From NCBI GenBank assembly GCA_030837265.1, contig JAUPKV010000529.1:1-6058 (forward strand): 6,058 nucleotides of DNA, read 5' to 3'. Shown one piece after another: positions 1-4,807 of this stretch; position 1 is the stretch's first letter, and every line of letters starts with the position of its first letter. The position numbers and the translations under genes are program-made. The DNA is from Methanobacteriota archaeon. Lineage in GTDB: Archaea; Halobacteriota; Methanosarcinia; Methanosarcinales; Methanosarcinaceae. The notes under the pieces were generated by a model. That model was not told the origin of the DNA. It was given only the letters and a program-made list of their open reading frames with translations, and ran no database searches.

Positions 1-105
1 TGCAGTTCCGACTCCGATTGGAACTACAACGTCAACAGCGGCTGAGATTTCCAGTTCTGCTCTCGTGCCTGCTTCCATGCCTGCTTCCAGTGGAGCAGGA
101 GTCAC
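1..105 (-). CDS. Partial open frame at left edge, N-terminal end, unidentified
   Basis: This GC-rich stretch contrasts with the AT-rich DNA that follows and is probably coding, but strand and product are uncertain. On the minus strand a frame opens after a TAA just upstream, with possible starts GTG (103-105) or ATG (76-78), and runs off the edge. It reads MEAGTRAELEISAAVDVV from the ATG. Its codons show high GC at position 1 and about 49% at position 2, as real genes do. The plus frame ending in TAA at 119-121 gives a Ser/Ala/Thr/Pro-rich tail with about 77% GC at codon position 2, which is atypical; antisense frames of the real minus genes in this window have the same composition. A third plus frame is also open, to about 164. 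No Shine-Dalgarno is convincing. I do not recognise the protein. Confidence 0.35.
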   Translation of the reverse strand, partial: MTPAPLEAGMEAGTRAELEISAAVDVVVPIGVGTA

Positions 106-149
106 AAGTAAAAGCAGTTAATATCTTTAGTTATTTTTTACATTTTTTG

Positions 150-172
150 ACAGAGTTTAAATGAAACTCTGT
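150..172. other. Perfect 9-bp stem-loop
   Basis: ACAGAGTTT (150-158) and AAACTCTGT (164-172) are perfect reverse complements around a 5-nt loop. The element sits between the left-edge frame and the TATA box of the small cysteine protein gene. It could be a terminator for a plus-strand gene ending at 121, a leader structure for a minus-strand gene, or an operator. No T-run follows on the plus strand, so a terminator role is not clear. Confidence 0.5.
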
Positions 173-176
173 AAAG

Positions 177-184
177 TATAAATA
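177..184 (+). promoter_or_regulatory. TATA box for the 50-aa cysteine protein gene
   Basis: TATAAATA matches the archaeal TATA consensus. Its centre lies about 26 nt before the ATG at 207, the usual TATA-to-transcription-start distance in archaea, so transcription would begin at or next to the start codon and give a leaderless mRNA. The reverse complement of this AT block (about 177-187) is also TATA-like and could serve the minus-strand frame on the left. Confidence 0.55.
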
Positions 185-206
185 TATCCAGAGTGTATCT
201 AAACAT

Positions 207-359
207 ATGAAATTTTTTAATACTGTCTTGGGGAAAGTTTCTACGCTTAGCACCGAATGCGAATATAAGTCAATATGTGATGCATATCAGAGTGACTCAC
301 ACACATGTGTAAATGAAGTAGATAAGAGCTATTGTGGAAATTATAGAAAGTTTTTATAA
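207..359 (+). CDS. Small four-cysteine protein (50 aa), possible metal-binding microprotein
   Basis: A complete 50-codon frame starts with ATG at 207 and ends with TAA at 357-359. The product begins MKFFNTVLGK and has cysteines at 18, 24, 34 and 43 (spacing C-x5-C-x9-C-x8-C), ending in YCGNYRKFL. Four regularly spaced cysteines with aromatic neighbours suggest a small zinc- or iron-sulfur-binding fold; this is inference. From general knowledge, Methanosarcina genomes carry short proteins with a similar C...TC...YCGxYR pattern, but I could not search. There is no signal peptide or membrane span, so it is probably cytoplasmic. A TATA box about 26 nt upstream and no Shine-Dalgarno point to leaderless translation. 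The next element downstream is a hairpin/T-run terminator at 488-513. It is too short for most gene callers. Confidence 0.6.
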   Translation: MKFFNTVLGKVSTLSTECEYKSICDAYQSDSHTCVNEVDKSYCGNYRKFL

Positions 360-631
360 AAATCCTGAAATACTAAAATATGATCATAATGTCACCCATA
401 GGTGGTATAGTCATTTGGAATTCCTGGTACGCGAGACCGAGGTTCATTTTTGGCTCTTCAAGTTAGTAAATTTTTAGTCATATTCTCCTGAATAAAATTC
501 AGAATAATTTTTTCTATAAGTTATATAGATCAAGAGAGCGTAGTAAGATTGTTTCAGGAACCTAGAATAAAATAAGCCTCAGTTCGTAGATGCGCAGGGA
601 GCTTAGTGGGGAAGCTTCCTGTAATTCCAAT
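360..631. other. Gene-poor spacer with a GC-rich island
   Basis: No frame here is convincingly coding. Short frames exist at 389-466 (plus, 25 codons, no Shine-Dalgarno) and on the minus strand across 385-460, all lacking start signals. The stretch about 395-455 is more GC-rich and structured than its surroundings, and 610-619 is a perfect palindrome (GGAAGCTTCC). It may be a decayed gene or mobile element, a dispersed repeat, or a small RNA; nothing in the window decides. Confidence 0.4.
488..513 (+). terminator. Hairpin plus T-run, candidate terminator
   Basis: CTGAAT and ATTCAG form a perfect 6-bp stem with a 3-nt loop (488-502), followed within a few bases by six T residues (508-513). 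In the plus direction this resembles an intrinsic terminator and could end the transcript of the small cysteine protein gene, whose stop lies about 130 nt upstream. Archaeal termination mainly needs T-runs, so the hairpin may be incidental. Confidence 0.4.
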
Positions 632-733
632 TTAAGTTAAAATTCTGATTGGAGGGCCGCTTACAATAAGCCCTGTAAAGAGAAAAGCGAGCAAAATGAA
701 TAATATATAAAGTATCCACATGGGAATTTTCAA
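632..733 (-). CDS. Single-span membrane microprotein (33 aa), TTG start
   Basis: The minus strand encodes a 33-residue frame, TTG at 731-733 to TAA at 632-634, reading MKIPMWILYILFILLAFLFT and then ending GLIVSGPPIRILT. Residues about 5-24 are almost wholly hydrophobic, so the product should be one transmembrane helix with very short ends and a single Lys before it. A strong AGGAGG lies at 744-749, 10 nt from the TTG; the internal ATG (Met5) has no such site. Candidate TATA boxes lie upstream at 814-821 and 886-893, which suggests its own transcript rather than read-through from the surface-protein pair. Function is unknown. Single-helix microproteins often modulate a larger membrane complex, but no partner is evident beyond the nearby membrane-anchored pair. 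It could also be fortuitous, but ribosome site, membrane composition and promoter agree. Confidence 0.5.
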   Translation of the reverse strand: MKIPMWILYILFILLAFLFTGLIVSGPPIRILT

Positions 734-743
734 CGAAATAACG

Positions 744-749
744 CCTCCT
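744..749 (-). promoter_or_regulatory. Ribosome binding site of the membrane microprotein
   Basis: AGGAGG on the minus strand is a full anti-16S match, 10 nt upstream of the TTG at 731-733. It decides in favour of the TTG over the internal ATG and is the main reason to accept this short frame. Confidence 0.5.
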
Positions 750-780
750 GGGAGCAAAGAGACTTAATTTTAGTTAGGAT

Positions 781-797
781 AGGGGCGTAAACCCCCT
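781..797. other. GC stem-loop (AGGGG/CCCCT)
   Basis: AGGGG (781-785) pairs with CCCCT (793-797) around a 7-nt loop in an otherwise AT-rich spacer. It would lie in the 5' leader of the membrane microprotein if the 814-821 TATA box is used. The adjoining plus-strand sequence AAACCCCCTCTAAGTTT resembles that beside the hairpin upstream of arfC (AAACCCCCACTGAAGTTT at 3849), suggesting two copies of a small repeat. Confidence 0.4.
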
Positions 798-813
798 CTA
801 AGTTTCGGTAATT

Positions 814-821
814 CATTTATA
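814..821 (-). promoter_or_regulatory. Candidate TATA box for the membrane microprotein gene
   Basis: On the minus strand this reads TATAAATG. It predicts a transcription start near 792 and a leader of about 60 nt containing the GC stem-loop and the AGGAGG site. Confidence 0.35.
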
Positions 822-885
822 CAGGTTAAACAGAAAAACCAAAATCTTATTAATTTTCTGGTCATTATTCTTTTAACAGTCTGTC

Positions 886-893
886 TATTTATA
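886..893 (-). promoter_or_regulatory. Second candidate TATA box, minus strand
   Basis: On the minus strand this reads TATAAATA, a perfect archaeal TATA core, just past the stop of the surface protein gene at 930. It would start transcription near 865 and give a long leader of about 130 nt for the membrane microprotein, or drive an unseen small RNA. Confidence 0.35.
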
Positions 894-929
894 TGTTTCT
901 ACAAAGTTACGTCCCTTTATTCAGGGGGC

Positions 930-1382
930 CTACATCACCTTCACAAAAAAATCATTGATAAAATCTCTATATCCTGATTTGATTACTTTTACGGAAATAT
1001 ACCCTTCAGCTTTTCCAGGAGGTAATCTGGGGTTCAAGATCCTTATTGTTACATTTCCGTTAGGATCAGTGATGCCGGAATATACTTTTTTTCTGTCAGG
1101 GCTCCAGGCAAGCACATTTGCATCTTCTATCCCGCAATTGTTCCGGTCCAATACTCTTACAAACAAACTCATATTGGCTTCAGCTTCTTCTCCTGCTTCA
1201 TGTGGAGGCAAATCTAATTCACTTATATTAGCTGTCGCATACATGGGCTCAGGGGGAGCAGGAGCGCTGTCAAGAGCTGAGAGAATAGTGTAAAATCCGA
1301 TAAGACCAACGATTGAAAGAACTGTAATTCTTATCGGAAGCCCAATAGTTCCGGTTTCGTTTTCTTTCAACTTTTTGGGCAA
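930..1382 (-). CDS. Membrane-anchored or pilin-like surface protein with one Ig-like domain (150 aa)
   Basis: Residues 1-13 are short and charged (four Lys). Residues about 14-37 form a hydrophobic helix beginning GLPIRITVLSIVG, then comes a Pro/Ala linker (38-46) and a beta-rich domain at about 70-150. That domain holds DRNNCGIEDANVLAW and GITDPNGNVTIRI, a pattern typical of carboxypeptidase-regulatory-like or bacterial Ig-like folds. Three N-glycosylation sequons (Asn52, Asn70, Asn110) fit an extracellular location. Helix and domain align with the upstream neighbour's, so the two are paralogues, 73 nt apart and likely co-transcribed. The start is TTG (1380-1382) behind an excellent GGGAGGAG; no in-frame ATG precedes the helix. 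A type IV prepilin-like anchor or an uncleaved N-terminal anchor are both possible. The precise role is unknown. Confidence 0.75.
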   Translation of the reverse strand: MPKKLKENETGTIGLPIRITVLSIVGLIGFYTILSALDSAPAPPEPMYATANISELDLPPHEAGEEAEANMSLFVRVLDRNNCGIEDANVLAWSPDRKKVYSGITDPNGNVTIRILNPRLPPGKAEGYISVKVIKSGYRDFINDFFVKVM

Positions 1383-1387
1383 TCACA

Positions 1388-1395
1388 CTCCTCCC
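1388..1395 (-). promoter_or_regulatory. Strong ribosome binding site that fixes a TTG start
   Basis: The minus strand reads GGGAGGAG with a 7-nt gap from its GGAGG core to TTG at 1380-1382. This near-perfect Shine-Dalgarno makes the TTG start secure and suggests efficient translation of the second surface protein. Confidence 0.7.
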
Positions 1396-1414
1396 TTGAG
1401 TATGCGAAGTAAAT

Positions 1415-1459
1415 ATCTGCTTTAGTAAGTTTCTGTAATTAGTGAGTCATCTGCTTTAG
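1415..1459. repeat. 11-bp direct repeat between the surface-protein genes
   Basis: ATCTGCTTTAG occurs at 1415-1425 and again at 1449-1459, a 34-nt period; the second copy includes the stop codon of the upstream gene. It is short and may be a remnant of a local duplication in the 73-nt spacer. Confidence 0.35.
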
Positions 1460-1941
1460 CGAGTCTTGACTATCATTAAGACATCTTTTTTCTCATAATC
1501 ATAGAAACCGTCGGCCAAAACTTTCAGGTCCATTGTCCCTTCATTCTGGTTAGGGTCAAGCCTGACAAGTGCACTATCAGCTGTAGTCAGGACGCTTATC
1601 CCGTTAATATCAGTAGTGTTCGATGCCGCACCCCCAAGTCCGTTCAGGACAACATTCGCATTTCTTACCGGATTTCCATCTTTGTCAGTTGCCTTAACCA
1701 TCACAGTCACTCCAAAAGGGTTTTCTGCCGTGTTTGCATTGATTACTATCGTATTACCTTCCTGAAGTGCCCCTCCTCTAAGTGCTGCCCCTTCAACGAA
1801 CACCGACATTTCTTTTGTCGGAGTAGGTACTATTGAAATAAGAGTCGCAAGAGCGACAATACCGACAACTAGCATAACGACGATATTTATCGGGAGCTCC
1901 ATAGCTTTATTGTCATGTTTGAGTAGTTTAAACTGTGTCAT
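1456..1941 (-). CDS. Pilin-like or membrane-anchored surface protein with Ig-like domain (161 aa)
   Basis: From the chosen ATG (1939-1941) the protein has a basic N-terminus (MTQFKLLKHDNKA), a hydrophobic helix at about 16-38 starting LPINIVVMLVVGIVALA, and a beta-rich domain at about 77-159. Within the domain, DKDGNPVRNANVVLNG and NTTDINGIS match the carboxypeptidase-regulatory/Ig-like pattern. The basic stretch, a small residue, then a long helix resembles archaeal class III (type IV prepilin) signals cut by PibD-type peptidases, but the usual Glu at +5 is absent. The frame extends back to ATG 2002-2004, yet a TATA box lies only 2 bp before that codon, so it should be upstream of the transcript; the chosen start also places the helix as in the downstream paralogue. 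Shine-Dalgarno is weak (GGGA). Likely acts at the cell surface; function unknown. Confidence 0.7.
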   Translation of the reverse strand: MTQFKLLKHDNKAMELPINIVVMLVVGIVALATLISIVPTPTKEMSVFVEGAALRGGALQEGNTIVINANTAENPFGVTVMVKATDKDGNPVRNANVVLNGLGGAASNTTDINGISVLTTADSALVRLDPNQNEGTMDLKVLADGFYDYEKKDVLMIVKTR

Positions 1942-2006
1942 AATTTTCCCAGTAAACTTTGCTAAAAAATATACAATGTTCTGTGCAAAAAATAAACTCT
2001 TCATTC

Positions 2007-2014
2007 TATTTATA
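2007..2014 (-). promoter_or_regulatory. TATA box of the surface-protein pair
   Basis: On the minus strand this reads TATAAATA. Transcription should start near 1985, leaving a leader of about 44 nt before the ATG at 1941. It excludes the longer upstream start at 2004 if this is the promoter used. Confidence 0.55.
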
Positions 2015-2031
2015 GTTATTCGATTTTTCGA

Positions 2032-2074
2032 CTAATTTTTAATTTATTAGATAAAAATATTAATTAAAAATTAG
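2032..2074. repeat. 13-bp perfect inverted repeat in the divergent spacer
   Basis: CTAATTTTTAATT (2032-2044) and its exact reverse complement (2062-2074) flank a 17-nt centre. The repeat starts about 18 bp upstream of the surface-pair TATA box and lies within the divergent spacer (1942-2300), whose remainder is AT-rich without any coding frame. It may be an operator for a dimeric regulator, or an RNA hairpin; low complexity makes chance pairing more likely than usual. Confidence 0.5.
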
Positions 2075-2263
2075 GGTAATGTATTTTACAAAATACTTAA
2101 TTATATTTTCACAAGTTTTTAGTTTTTGTATAACTTAAGGTCATTCTTAAAAGAGAGAAAATTAAACAAGGAAAGTAAGTCCGGATTCAAAAATAATTTG
2201 ATTACTCAAATTTTTATGGCACAAATTATATATTTCATTATAAAACCTTGAAATAGTACGAAA

Positions 2264-2271
2264 TATTTAAA
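2264..2271 (+). promoter_or_regulatory. Candidate TATA box of the YkgJ-type gene
   Basis: TATTTAAA centred about 33 nt before the ATG at 2301 predicts a start near 2293 and a leader of only several bases. No Shine-Dalgarno is visible before the ATG, which fits short-leader or leaderless translation. Another AT block (2225-2233) could act instead. Confidence 0.4.
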
Positions 2272-2300
2272 TTAACACAAAAGACTTCGAGTTCACTTTT

Positions 2301-3071
2301 ATGAAAAAGGCAATCCGCTTAATAAATGACCCCATTGAATCCAGGCTTGATTATTTGCGAGAAGAACTTCAGGACTTAAAGCAATTTTCTGATTCGGAGT
2401 TTATTAGCATTATTAAAGAACTGGGATTTAAGTGTGAACTTTGTGCACGCTGTTGTACAAAGGAGTTTAATGACCACGTTTTTCTGCTGGATTCGGATCT
2501 GGCCGTCATACGAAAAATAGACCCTGATGCTATTATTCCTGCTCCTTATCCTGAGTTTTGTGACCTGAAAGGCAGATTTTATGTCTCAGGTTATGCTCTT
2601 AAAACTAACTCAGACGGTTCATGTATCTTTCTTAATACTATATTTGAAGAATGTAATGAGGAAGGCTCTGAGATGCCAATTATCCGTGAGAAAAAGCGCT
2701 GTAAAATCTATGAGAGCCGTCCGTTTATTTGCAGGGTTTATCCTCACATGCTCCATAGGGAAGCCGATAACTCAGGTAAGGTTGACTGGCGCATGATAAG
2801 TGGCTTAAATGAACATGGGAGCTACCATTCCGAAATTGAGGATTCCGAATGTAGAGCAATTGTTCGGGAGACCAGGGCTTATGAAGAGGCTTACCTGATA
2901 CAGATGATCGATTTTCATGAGGCTGTGCAGGCTCACTTCAACAAAAACGGCTTGAAACATGTCCAGAGAATATATGACCGCAAAATGCGGGAGTTTCTTA
3001 AAAGAGACTCCGAGCTCGAGGTCCTCGTATACTCCGGGAATGGATTTGAAAAATGTAATCTCAAACCTTGA
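2301..3071 (+). CDS. YkgJ-type cysteine-cluster (putative Fe-S or zinc-binding) protein
   Basis: The 256-residue protein has the YkgJ-family signature: CELCARCC at residues 45-52 (Cys45, 48, 51, 52), GSCIFL with Cys108, and CKIYESRPFICRVYP at 134-148 (Cys134, Cys144). In this family the conserved cysteines are thought to bind a metal, probably an Fe-S cluster or zinc; the biochemical role is generally unknown. Extra cysteines are at 87, 118 and 183, and an N-terminal helix-rich part (about 10-42) precedes the cluster. There is no signal peptide or membrane span, so it is probably cytoplasmic. It is transcribed divergently from the surface-protein pair and convergently with arfC, so it appears monocistronic. 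The ATG lacks a Shine-Dalgarno but has a TATA-like element about 33 nt upstream. Family assignment is firm; function is not. Confidence 0.85.
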   Translation: MKKAIRLINDPIESRLDYLREELQDLKQFSDSEFISIIKELGFKCELCARCCTKEFNDHVFLLDSDLAVIRKIDPDAIIPAPYPEFCDLKGRFYVSGYALKTNSDGSCIFLNTIFEECNEEGSEMPIIREKKRCKIYESRPFICRVYPHMLHREADNSGKVDWRMISGLNEHGSYHSEIEDSECRAIVRETRAYEEAYLIQMIDFHEAVQAHFNKNGLKHVQRIYDRKMREFLKRDSELEVLVYSGNGFEKCNLKP

Positions 3072-3079
3072 GTACATCA

Positions 3080-3117
3080 ATAAAGATCATTTGTTCATAA
3101 AGATCATTTGTTCATAA
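3080..3117. repeat. 17-bp tandem repeat (2.2 copies) at a convergent gene junction
   Basis: ATAAAGATCATTTGTTC occurs exactly at 3080-3096 and 3097-3113, followed by ATAA of a third copy. The second copy overlaps the arfC stop codon (3112-3114), and the block fills the gap between the YkgJ-type gene and arfC. Perfect identity indicates a recent duplication. Confidence 0.9.
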
Positions 3118-3807
3118 GCAAGCATTTCTTTTTCCTTTTACCTTCCATTTAAGGAGAACTCCCTCCTCTATTTTTTCCAGTGAGATAAGTTCAAGTTCGA
3201 GGAGTTCAGATTCAGAGAAGCCCTCTCCATCAGTTAAGGTTGGGGCTGAAACTCCTCCAATTATCAGGTTTCCGACAAAAGTATAAATTTCATCAACAAG
3301 GCCCGCAGAAAGCATGCCCCATATCAGAGTTGCGCCACCCTCTACCATGAGAGTTTTTATGCCCAGATCTTTTAACTTTACTACGAGTTCTGAGAGATCA
3401 ACTTTATCAGTTCCTGTTTTTATAATGAGAGCTTTTCTTTCCAGTTTTTCCACATTTTCGGCAGGGGCTGAATTCGAAACTGCAATTATCCTTGTCCCCT
3501 CTCCTTTTTTAAAAATATCCGCATCAATCGGAGTTCTTGCTGCACTATCTACAATGATTCTTGTTGGGTTTTCATTTTTTCCGCAGGTTTTTCGGGCTGC
3601 TTTTCTTTCAGGAGATTTCACTGTCAGGCTTGGGTCGTCTGAGAGTACGGTCCCGATTCCTACCATTATCGCGTCGGTCTGGGCTCTAAGTTCATCCACT
3701 CTTTCAAAATCAATTTTGCCGGAGATTCGGATCTGTTTTCTCTCCTTTGTTGAGATTTTCCCATCAGCTGACATAGCAGAATTGATAAAAATAAATGGCC
3801 TTTCCAT
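3112..3807 (-). CDS. arfC: 2,5-diamino-6-ribosylamino-4(3H)-pyrimidinone 5'-phosphate reductase
   Basis: This 231-residue cytoplasmic enzyme reduces the ribosyl group of the diaminopyrimidinone phosphate to a ribityl group with NAD(P)H, an early step to riboflavin and, in methanogens, to the deazaflavin part of F420. It is a stand-alone RibD C-terminal (DHFR-like) domain without the deaminase domain, as in archaeal ArfC/Rib7 proteins of about 220-230 aa. Visible motifs are SADGKI (13-18), VGIGTVLSDDPSLTV (49-63), PTRIIVDS (81-88) and the nucleotide-binding VEGGATL (155-161) followed by LVDEIY (170-175). The ATG at 3805-3807 has AGGAG 7 nt upstream; the frame's extension to 3858 runs through a hairpin and is unlikely to be translated. 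It ends at the 17-bp repeat, convergent with the YkgJ-type gene. The upstream hairpin and T-run suggest its own transcription unit or attenuation. Confidence 0.9.
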   Translation of the reverse strand: MERPFIFINSAMSADGKISTKERKQIRISGKIDFERVDELRAQTDAIMVGIGTVLSDDPSLTVKSPERKAARKTCGKNENPTRIIVDSAARTPIDADIFKKGEGTRIIAVSNSAPAENVEKLERKALIIKTGTDKVDLSELVVKLKDLGIKTLMVEGGATLIWGMLSAGLVDEIYTFVGNLIIGGVSAPTLTDGEGFSESELLELELISLEKIEEGVLLKWKVKGKRNACL

Positions 3808-3814
3808 TTTCTGA

Positions 3815-3819
3815 CTCCT
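3815..3819 (-). promoter_or_regulatory. Ribosome binding site fixing the arfC start
   Basis: AGGAG on the minus strand lies 7 nt before ATG 3805-3807 and decides against the 17-codon-longer start at 3858. Confidence 0.7.
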
Positions 3820-3856
3820 AAAAAAAGTATTTGGGGGGTATTCGGAGGAAACCCCC
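3820..3856 (-). terminator. GC hairpin followed by T7, terminator or attenuator between the CBS gene and arfC
   Basis: Read on the minus strand, GGGGGT (3851-3856) pairs with ACCCCC (3834-3839) around an 11-nt loop, and seven T residues follow (3826 to 3820) just before the arfC ribosome site. This looks like an intrinsic terminator for the CBS-protein transcript or an attenuator in the arfC leader. The T-run directly abuts the AGGAG, so termination and translation signals are very close. Confidence 0.5.
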
Positions 3857-3896
3857 ACTGAAGTTTTTTAAATTAGAGAGGTTAAATAATTCTCAG

Positions 3897-4751
3897 TTAT
3901 TCACTGTCGATTAATGGCTTCAACAGGTCATAGTCTCTCAAAAGTCCCTGGAGCTTGCGGTTGGAATTTATAATCGGAACCTGGTCGATCCTGCTGCGCT
4001 TCATTTTTCTTGCGCAATCACTAACCGATGTAATATAGGTTGCCGTAATCGGTTCCCGAATCATAACATCGCTTCCTATAAGGTTCGGGACTTTAATTCT
4101 GGATACACTGTAATAGATGCTCATTGTATCGCGCATGGATTCCCATGTCCATGCATCATCATCCGAACCTGCTGACATATCTGACACTTCCACACTATCC
4201 TCAATAGTACTGGCAGAGATAACGTCACGGTCCGAGATTATACCTACTAATTCAAGATTTGAATCCAGTACCGGGACAGCCTTGACACTTGCAAGTTCCA
4301 TAATCCTGGCAACTACTGGTAAAGGTGTTTGACTATAGATAGCTACTACTTCCTTTTCTACATAATCCTTGATAGGAATACCGATATTCATATCAGCAAT
4401 CGTCCCCACAACATCCGCAACCGTAACCAGACCTACAAGCTTTCCCTCATCCACTACTGGGAGTCTTCTTATGTGGTTTTCTAAAAGCAGGCGTGCAGCT
4501 GCCTGCAAATCCGATCCAGAAGATATGGTTATCGGATTCCTTGTCATTAGAAGAGCTAATTGTTCTTCTTCCGGGTTTTGTAGTAGGTTTGTCCTTGTCA
4601 CGATCCCTACAACTTTGGAATCTTTAAGTACCGGCACCCCTGAGATATGTTTGTTCTTAAGAATTTTAAGAACTTCATCCCTTGATCCGGGAAGGGTTAC
4701 ACTTGCCACATCCCTTACCATAATATCTTCAATGAAGATGCTTTTTGGCAT
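3897..4751 (-). CDS. Protein with four CBS domains (two Bateman modules)
   Basis: The 284-residue protein is made almost only of CBS repeats: CBS1 about 8-57 (GVPVL, GIVTRTN), CBS2 about 66-118 (RRLPVV, GLVTVAD), CBS3 about 128-182 (KAVPVL, GIISDRD) and CBS4 about 226-280 (DQVPII, GLLRDYD). CBS pairs form Bateman modules that commonly bind AMP, ATP, S-adenosylmethionine or NAD and act as energy or ligand sensors. No catalytic, DNA-binding or membrane domain is attached, so it probably regulates a partner. A linker of about 40 residues between CBS3 and CBS4 has an acidic, Trp-rich patch (SDDDAWTWES, 196-205), unusual for a tight pair. The ATG at 4749-4751 has AAGGTG 8 nt upstream. It lies downstream of two Usp genes, another nucleotide-binding family. 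The ligand cannot be read from sequence. Confidence 0.9.
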   Translation of the reverse strand: MPKSIFIEDIMVRDVASVTLPGSRDEVLKILKNKHISGVPVLKDSKVVGIVTRTNLLQNPEEEQLALLMTRNPITISSGSDLQAAARLLLENHIRRLPVVDEGKLVGLVTVADVVGTIADMNIGIPIKDYVEKEVVAIYSQTPLPVVARIMELASVKAVPVLDSNLELVGIISDRDVISASTIEDSVEVSDMSAGSDDDAWTWESMRDTMSIYYSVSRIKVPNLIGSDVMIREPITATYITSVSDCARKMKRSRIDQVPIINSNRKLQGLLRDYDLLKPLIDSE

Positions 4752-4807
4752 GAAATTTACACCTTGTATCCTCTAAATCCTGAATTTTTGATTAAACTTT
4801 TTTCCCA

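Noticed and set aside
2..121. Plus-strand Ser/Thr/Ala-rich protein tail ending in TAA
   Set aside because: About 77% GC at the second codon position and a composition like known antisense frames in this window make it less likely than the minus frame, though it is not excluded.
389..466. tRNA gene, or a 25-codon plus-strand frame
   Set aside because: D- and T-arm-like words are present, but the acceptor stem (around CCATAGG) has no 3' partner, the D-stem does not pair and the T-stem needs two or three G-U pairs. The frame has no ribosome site or promoter at the right distance.
610..619. GGAAGCTTCC palindrome as a regulatory site or terminator
   Set aside because: It has no loop, no T-run and no suitably placed promoter; a 10-bp palindrome can arise by chance.
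955..1293. 112-codon plus-strand frame
   Set aside because: It is antisense to the surface protein gene, with Ser/Ala/Pro-rich composition typical of antisense frames here; the minus protein has clear domains and a strong ribosome site.
2581..2796. 71-codon plus-strand frame in another frame of the YkgJ-type gene
   Set aside because: It overlaps the conserved cysteine region in a different frame and lacks start signals.
2805..3080. 91-codon minus-strand frame inside the YkgJ-type gene
   Set aside because: It lies opposite a recognisable cysteine-cluster protein and shows no motif or start signal.
3314..3814. 166-codon plus-strand frame
   Set aside because: It is antisense to arfC, whose motifs are unambiguous; the Ser/Phe-rich product resembles no family.
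4117..4776. Two plus-strand frames opposite the CBS gene
   Set aside because: Both are antisense to four clear CBS domains and have no signals.
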